A stretch of DNA of 7,855 nucleotides from JABDPF01 sp036351575 (GTDB lineage: Bacteria; Pseudomonadota; Gammaproteobacteria; Xanthomonadales; SZUA-36), in contig JAZBPJ010000015.1 in assembly GCA_036351575.1 (NCBI GenBank), positions 1 through 7,855 on the forward strand, written 5' to 3'. The position numbers were made by a program, and so were the translations under genes. Positions 4,844 through 7,855 of the stretch are shown one piece after another (within the stretch, counting starts at the first letter, position 1; each line of letters begins with the position of its first letter). The notes below the pieces were generated by a model that was not told the DNA's origin, searched no databases, and saw nothing but the letters and a program-made list of their open reading frames with translations.

Positions 4844-7219
4844 ATGCAATTCAACGTCAATTGGTTGAAAGAATGGGTCGCCGTGGATCTCGGCGCCGAA
4901 GAGCTGGCGGCGAAACTGACGGCCGCGGGCCTGGAAGTGGACGACCTGCGGCCGGCGGCCGAAGATTTCACCGATGTGGTCGTGGCCGAGATCACCGGCT
5001 GTGAAAGTCACCCGGACGCCGACAAGCTGGTGGTCTGTACGGCCGATGACGGCAGCGGAAGCGCGCTGCAGATCGTCTGCGGAGCGCCCAATGCGCGCAG
5101 CGGAATCCGCGTGCCGCTGGCCCGGGTCGGAGCGATGATCGGGCCGGACTTCAGGATCAAGAAAGCGAAGCTGCGCGGCGTCGAGTCGTCGGGCATGCTC
5201 TGCTCGGCCCGCGAGCTGGGGCTTTCCGACGACCACAGCGGCCTGATGGAACTGCCGGCCGACGCCCCGCTGGGCCAGCCGCTGCGCGATTACCTGGCGC
5301 TCGATGACGCCCTGATCGAGGTCGACCTCACGCCCAACCGCGCCGATTGCCTGTCCATTCGCGGCATCGCCCGCGACGTCGCGGCGGTCTGCGACGCCGA
5401 GTACAACGACCTCGAAGTCGAACCCGTGCCCGCGCGCAACGATGCGTCGTTCACGATCCGGCTGGAAGCGCCCGAGGACTGCCCGCGCTACGTTGGGCGT
5501 ATCGTTCGCGGCATCGACCCCAACGCCGAAACGCCCCTGTGGATGGCGGAAAAACTGCGCCGCTGCGGCCTGCGCAGCATCAGCCCGACCGTTGACGTGA
5601 CCAATTACGTACTGCTCGAACTGGGCCAGCCCATGCATGCGTTCGACCTCGACAAGCTCGACGGTGAAATCATCGTGCGCCGGGGCAGGGCGGGTGAGAA
5701 GCTCGTGCTGCTCGACGAGACCGAGGCGGAACTGGACGAGAACATCCTGGCCATATGCGACCGCAGCGGCCCGGTGGCCATCGCCGGCATCATGGGCGGC
5801 CTGGCCAGCGGCGTCACCGGGGAGACGAAGGACATCCTGTTCGAAAGCGCGTTTTTCAATCCGGCGACCATCATGGGCAAGTCCCGCCGCTTCGGCATGC
5901 ATACCGATTCCGCGCACCGCTTCGAGCGCGGCGTGGATCCGCGCGGCCAGGAGAGGGCCGTCGAGCGTGCGACCGCGCTGCTGATCGAGATCGCGGGAGG
6001 AGAGCCCGGGCCCCTGCTGGTGGCCGAAGATCCGTCGCTGGTGCCGGTCAATCGGCCGGTCGTACTGCGTTCGAAGCGGCTGAACCGGGTGATCGGCCGT
6101 GACATCGAACCCGCCACCGTCGAGAACATTCTTCGGCGCCTGGGCATGCAGGTCGAGCGCGGGGAAGGGCAGTGGGCCGTGACCGCGCCTTCCGCCCGCT
6201 TCGATATTGAAATCGAGGAAGACCTGATCGAGGAAGTCGCGCGCGTTTACGGCTACGACAACATTCCAGAGGCCCCGGTCTCCGGTGAACTGCCGCCCGG
6301 CATGAGCCTGGGTCACGGCGTCGCGGCGTCGCGCGTGCGCGATGCCCTGTGTGCGGCCGGGTTCCAGGAGGCGATCAATTACAGTTTCGTTGACAGCCGT
6401 CAGTTGGAAGCGGTGCAGCAGTCGGAGCATTCGCTGCCGCTGGCCAACCCGCTTTCCTCGGACCTGGACGTGATGCGCACGACCCTGCTTCCCGGCCTGC
6501 TCGGCGCGCTGTCCCGCAACGTCCGGCGGCAGCACGCGCGGGTACGCCTGTTCGAAACCGGCGTGGTATTCCTGCAGGGCGACGTGATGAACGAAGTGGA
6601 GCGTGTCGCCGCCGTCGCCACGGGTGAAGTATCTCCTGAGCAATGGGGCATAAGTGCCCGAAAGATCGATTTTTTTGACATCAAGGGAGAGGTGGAGCGC
6701 CTGTTATCCCTCAAGGGTAACGACATCCGGGCAACGTTTGCTCCTTCGGACCGTGCCTGGTTGCATCCCGGGGCAAGCGCGGAAGTAGAAATTGACGGAA
6801 AAAGCATCGGTTGGTGCGGTGCGATCCACCCCGCGGTCCTGAAGGCTTTTTCCATCAAGGAAAACGTATTTTCCTTTGAACTGGACCTGGACGCGCTGCT
6901 GAAAAGAGAAATACCATTCGTGAAAGGAATTTCACGTTTTCCGTCCACGAGACGGGATATTGCAGTATTGTTACAGGAAGAAGTGTCTTTTGACATGGTA
7001 CGTGAGTGCATCGAGTCGTCGGCGGGGCCGTACCTCAAGCGCATCACGGTATTCGATGTTTATACCGGTGAAAATTTAAAAAAAGGATACAAAAGTCTTG
7101 CTATAGGCTTGATTTTTAACAACGTTTCGAGCAATCTAAGGGACGAGGATGTGGATCTGGCTATCGAGGGGGTCGTTTCGCAGCTGGAATCACATCTGGG
7201 CGCCCAACTGAGAGGATGA
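4844..7219 (+). CDS. pheT: Phenylalanyl-tRNA synthetase beta subunit
   Basis: Large subunit of PheRS, partner of PheS; 791 aa (E. coli: 795). Domains in order: EMAP-II-like tRNA-binding domain (about 40-150, with HPDADKL and GVESSGMLCS), B3/4 editing domain (about 210-375) that hydrolyses Tyr-tRNA-Phe, B5 (about 402-477), a catalytic-like core (about 480-690), and a C-terminal ferredoxin-fold anticodon-binding domain (about 697-790, starting FPSTRRDIAV). Editing residues H265, G318, E334 and T354 keep the E. coli numbering. The B5 metal-site pattern is present as D454, D460, E463 and E464. Start ATG 4844 has GGAG (4831-4834) 9 bases upstream. The last 190 or so codons are AT-richer than the rest, possibly because they carry a promoter for ihfA. 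ihfA begins 2 bases after the stop. Confidence 0.98.
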   Translation: MQFNVNWLKEWVAVDLGAEELAAKLTAAGLEVDDLRPAAEDFTDVVVAEITGCESHPDADKLVVCTADDGSGSALQIVCGAPNARSGIRVPLARVGAMIGPDFRIKKAKLRGVESSGMLCSARELGLSDDHSGLMELPADAPLGQPLRDYLALDDALIEVDLTPNRADCLSIRGIARDVAAVCDAEYNDLEVEPVPARNDASFTIRLEAPEDCPRYVGRIVRGIDPNAETPLWMAEKLRRCGLRSISPTVDVTNYVLLELGQPMHAFDLDKLDGEIIVRRGRAGEKLVLLDETEAELDENILAICDRSGPVAIAGIMGGLASGVTGETKDILFESAFFNPATIMGKSRRFGMHTDSAHRFERGVDPRGQERAVERATALLIEIAGGEPGPLLVAEDPSLVPVNRPVVLRSKRLNRVIGRDIEPATVENILRRLGMQVERGEGQWAVTAPSARFDIEIEEDLIEEVARVYGYDNIPEAPVSGELPPGMSLGHGVAASRVRDALCAAGFQEAINYSFVDSRQLEAVQQSEHSLPLANPLSSDLDVMRTTLLPGLLGALSRNVRRQHARVRLFETGVVFLQGDVMNEVERVAAVATGEVSPEQWGISARKIDFFDIKGEVERLLSLKGNDIRATFAPSDRAWLHPGASAEVEIDGKSIGWCGAIHPAVLKAFSIKENVFSFELDLDALLKREIPFVKGISRFPSTRRDIAVLLQEEVSFDMVRECIESSAGPYLKRITVFDVYTGENLKKGYKSLAIGLIFNNVSSNLRDEDVDLAIEGVVSQLESHLGAQLRG
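7099..7107 (+). promoter_or_regulatory. Candidate extended -10 promoter inside pheT for ihfA
   Basis: TGCTATAGG at 7099-7107 has the TGn extension and a -10 hexamer TATAGG matching consensus at four of six positions. No good -35 is seen, but an A/T-rich tract (7070-7084) lies upstream. A start near 7114 would give ihfA a leader of about 108 bases. E. coli also transcribes ihfA from a promoter inside pheT, which makes such a site expected; the match is modest. Confidence 0.3.
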
Positions 7220-7221
7220 AT

Positions 7222-7521
7222 ATGTCGCTTACCAAGGCAGAAATGGCCGACCGCCTGTTTGACGAGGTCGGGCTGAACAAGAGAGAAGCCAAGGAATTCG
7301 TGGACGCTTTCTTTGAAGCGATCCGGACTGCACTTGAGCAGGGCGAAAACGTCAAGCTTTCGGGCTTCGGCAATTTTCAGTTGCGTGATAAGAATCAACG
7401 GCCGGGTCGGAACCCGAAGACCGGCGAGGAAATTCCGATTTCCGCGCGCCGCGTCGTGACGTTCCGTCCGGGTCAAAAGCTGCGTGCAAGGGTAGAAGCT
7501 TATGTTGGATCCGGGGATTGA
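7222..7521 (+). CDS. ihfA: Integration host factor alpha subunit
   Basis: Nucleoid protein that pairs with IHF-beta to bind and sharply bend DNA in transcription, replication and site-specific recombination. It is 99 aa, the same length as E. coli IhfA, starting MSLTKAEMADRLFDEVGL. The DNA-binding arm KNQRPGRNPKTGEEIPISAR (57-76) is intact, with intercalating proline P65 in the E. coli position, followed by RRVVTFRPGQKL. The ATG at 7222 is preferred to an in-frame ATG at 7216 that overlaps the pheT stop: it aligns with the family start and has GAGG (7212-7215) 6 bases upstream. The gene lies 2 bases behind pheT, so read-through and probably translational coupling are expected. Its 3' end overlaps the next gene by 20 bases. 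Confidence 0.97.
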   Translation: MSLTKAEMADRLFDEVGLNKREAKEFVDAFFEAIRTALEQGENVKLSGFGNFQLRDKNQRPGRNPKTGEEIPISARRVVTFRPGQKLRARVEAYVGSGD

Positions 7522-7855
7522 CCGTGATCTGCCGCCGATTCCGGCGAAACGCTATTTCACGATAGGTGAAGTCAGCGAATTGTGCGGTGTGAAACCGCAC
7601 GTGCTCCGTTACTGGGAGCAGGAGTTTGAACAACTCAAACCCGTCAAGCGCAGGGGGAATCGCCGCTATTACCAGCGCGGCGACGTCATGATGATCCGGC
7701 AGATCCGCAGCCTGCTTTACGAGCAGGGCTACACCATCGGCGGCGCACGCCAGATGCTGGAAGGCGAAGAGGCCCGGGACGACGTCAACCGCAGCCAGCA
7801 GGTCATCCGCCAGGTGCGCATGGAACTGGAAGAGGTATTGCAGGTTCTCAAGCGC
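7502..7855 (+). CDS. MerR-family transcriptional regulator, partial (118 codons, 3' end outside window)
   Basis: The frame opens with ATG at 7502-7504 (MLDPGIDRDLPPIPAKRYFT) and stays open to the window edge. Residues 18-56 form a MerR-type winged helix-turn-helix: YFTIGEVSELCGVKPHVLRY, then WEQEF and VKRRGNRRYY (48-57). DVMMIRQIRSLLYEQGYTIG (61-80) and GARQMLEG follow, and a Glu/Gln-rich helix begins at about residue 95, probably the dimerisation coiled coil. The only cysteine seen (C28) is inside the helix-turn-helix, so metal sensing by an N-terminal site is not indicated; the effector-binding end is missing. AAGGG (7488-7492) lies 9 bases before the start. The gene overlaps ihfA by 20 bases, implying one transcript. 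A MerR-like gene after ihfA is common in non-enteric gammaproteobacteria, but its target is unknown to me. Confidence 0.92.
   Translation, partial: MLDPGIDRDLPPIPAKRYFTIGEVSELCGVKPHVLRYWEQEFEQLKPVKRRGNRRYYQRGDVMMIRQIRSLLYEQGYTIGGARQMLEGEEARDDVNRSQQVIRQVRMELEEVLQVLKR

Noticed and set aside
6675..6709. TTGACA at 6675-6680 in pheT as a -35 box
   Set aside because: No -10 hexamer lies 15-19 bases downstream; the nearest, TTATCC, is 23 bases away.
6990..7018. Perfect TTGACA at 6990-6995 in pheT as a -35 box
   Set aside because: No -10-like hexamer is found at 15-18 bases spacing (sequence there is GC-rich around CGAGTCG).

Overview
The window is a core translation operon of a GC-rich gammaproteobacterium, read left to right on the + strand: thrS - infC - rpmI - rplT - pheS - pheT - ihfA - merR-family gene. 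The gene order, the non-AUG start of infC, the 65- and 118-residue L35 and L20 proteins, and IHF-alpha directly behind pheT all point to Gammaproteobacteria. A MerR-family gene directly after ihfA is an arrangement I associate with non-enteric lineages such as pseudomonads and their relatives. The genus cannot be fixed from this sequence alone.

Layout. Bases 1-135 (- strand) hold the first 45 codons of a divergent MFS transporter of the oxalate/formate antiporter (OFA) type. Bases 136-444 are the divergent intergenic region and thrS leader. They contain a plausible -10 element, a possible 10-codon leader peptide with three Thr codons, and a clear intrinsic terminator ending about 38 bases before the thrS start. 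thrS (445-2376) is followed after 3 bases by infC (2380-2898), which starts on AUC. A strong sigma70-like promoter (TTGAGA-17-TAAAAT) lies inside the 3' end of thrS. A 207-base gap with a near-perfect palindromic repeat and other hairpins precedes rpmI (3106-3303) and rplT (3319-3675). A second gap, also holding copies of the palindromic element, precedes pheS (3823-4821). pheT (4844-7219), ihfA (7222-7521) and the MerR-family gene (7502 to beyond the window end) are packed tightly, the last two overlapping by 20 bases.

How the genes work together. ThrRS and the two PheRS subunits charge tRNAs. IF3 selects the start codon and fMet-tRNA on the 30S subunit. L35 and L20 are 50S proteins, and in E. 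coli L20 represses its own operon. IHF-alpha is the DNA-bending partner of IHF-beta. In E. coli this region carries several autogenous controls; several candidate control points are visible here, but their sequences differ from the E. coli ones.

I found no undescribed multi-gene system. The observations most worth checking are regulatory: a possible Thr-dependent attenuator before thrS, the AUC start of infC, promoters embedded in thrS and pheT, repeat palindromes at both edges of the rpmI-rplT pair, and a pheS start without a Shine-Dalgarno sequence.
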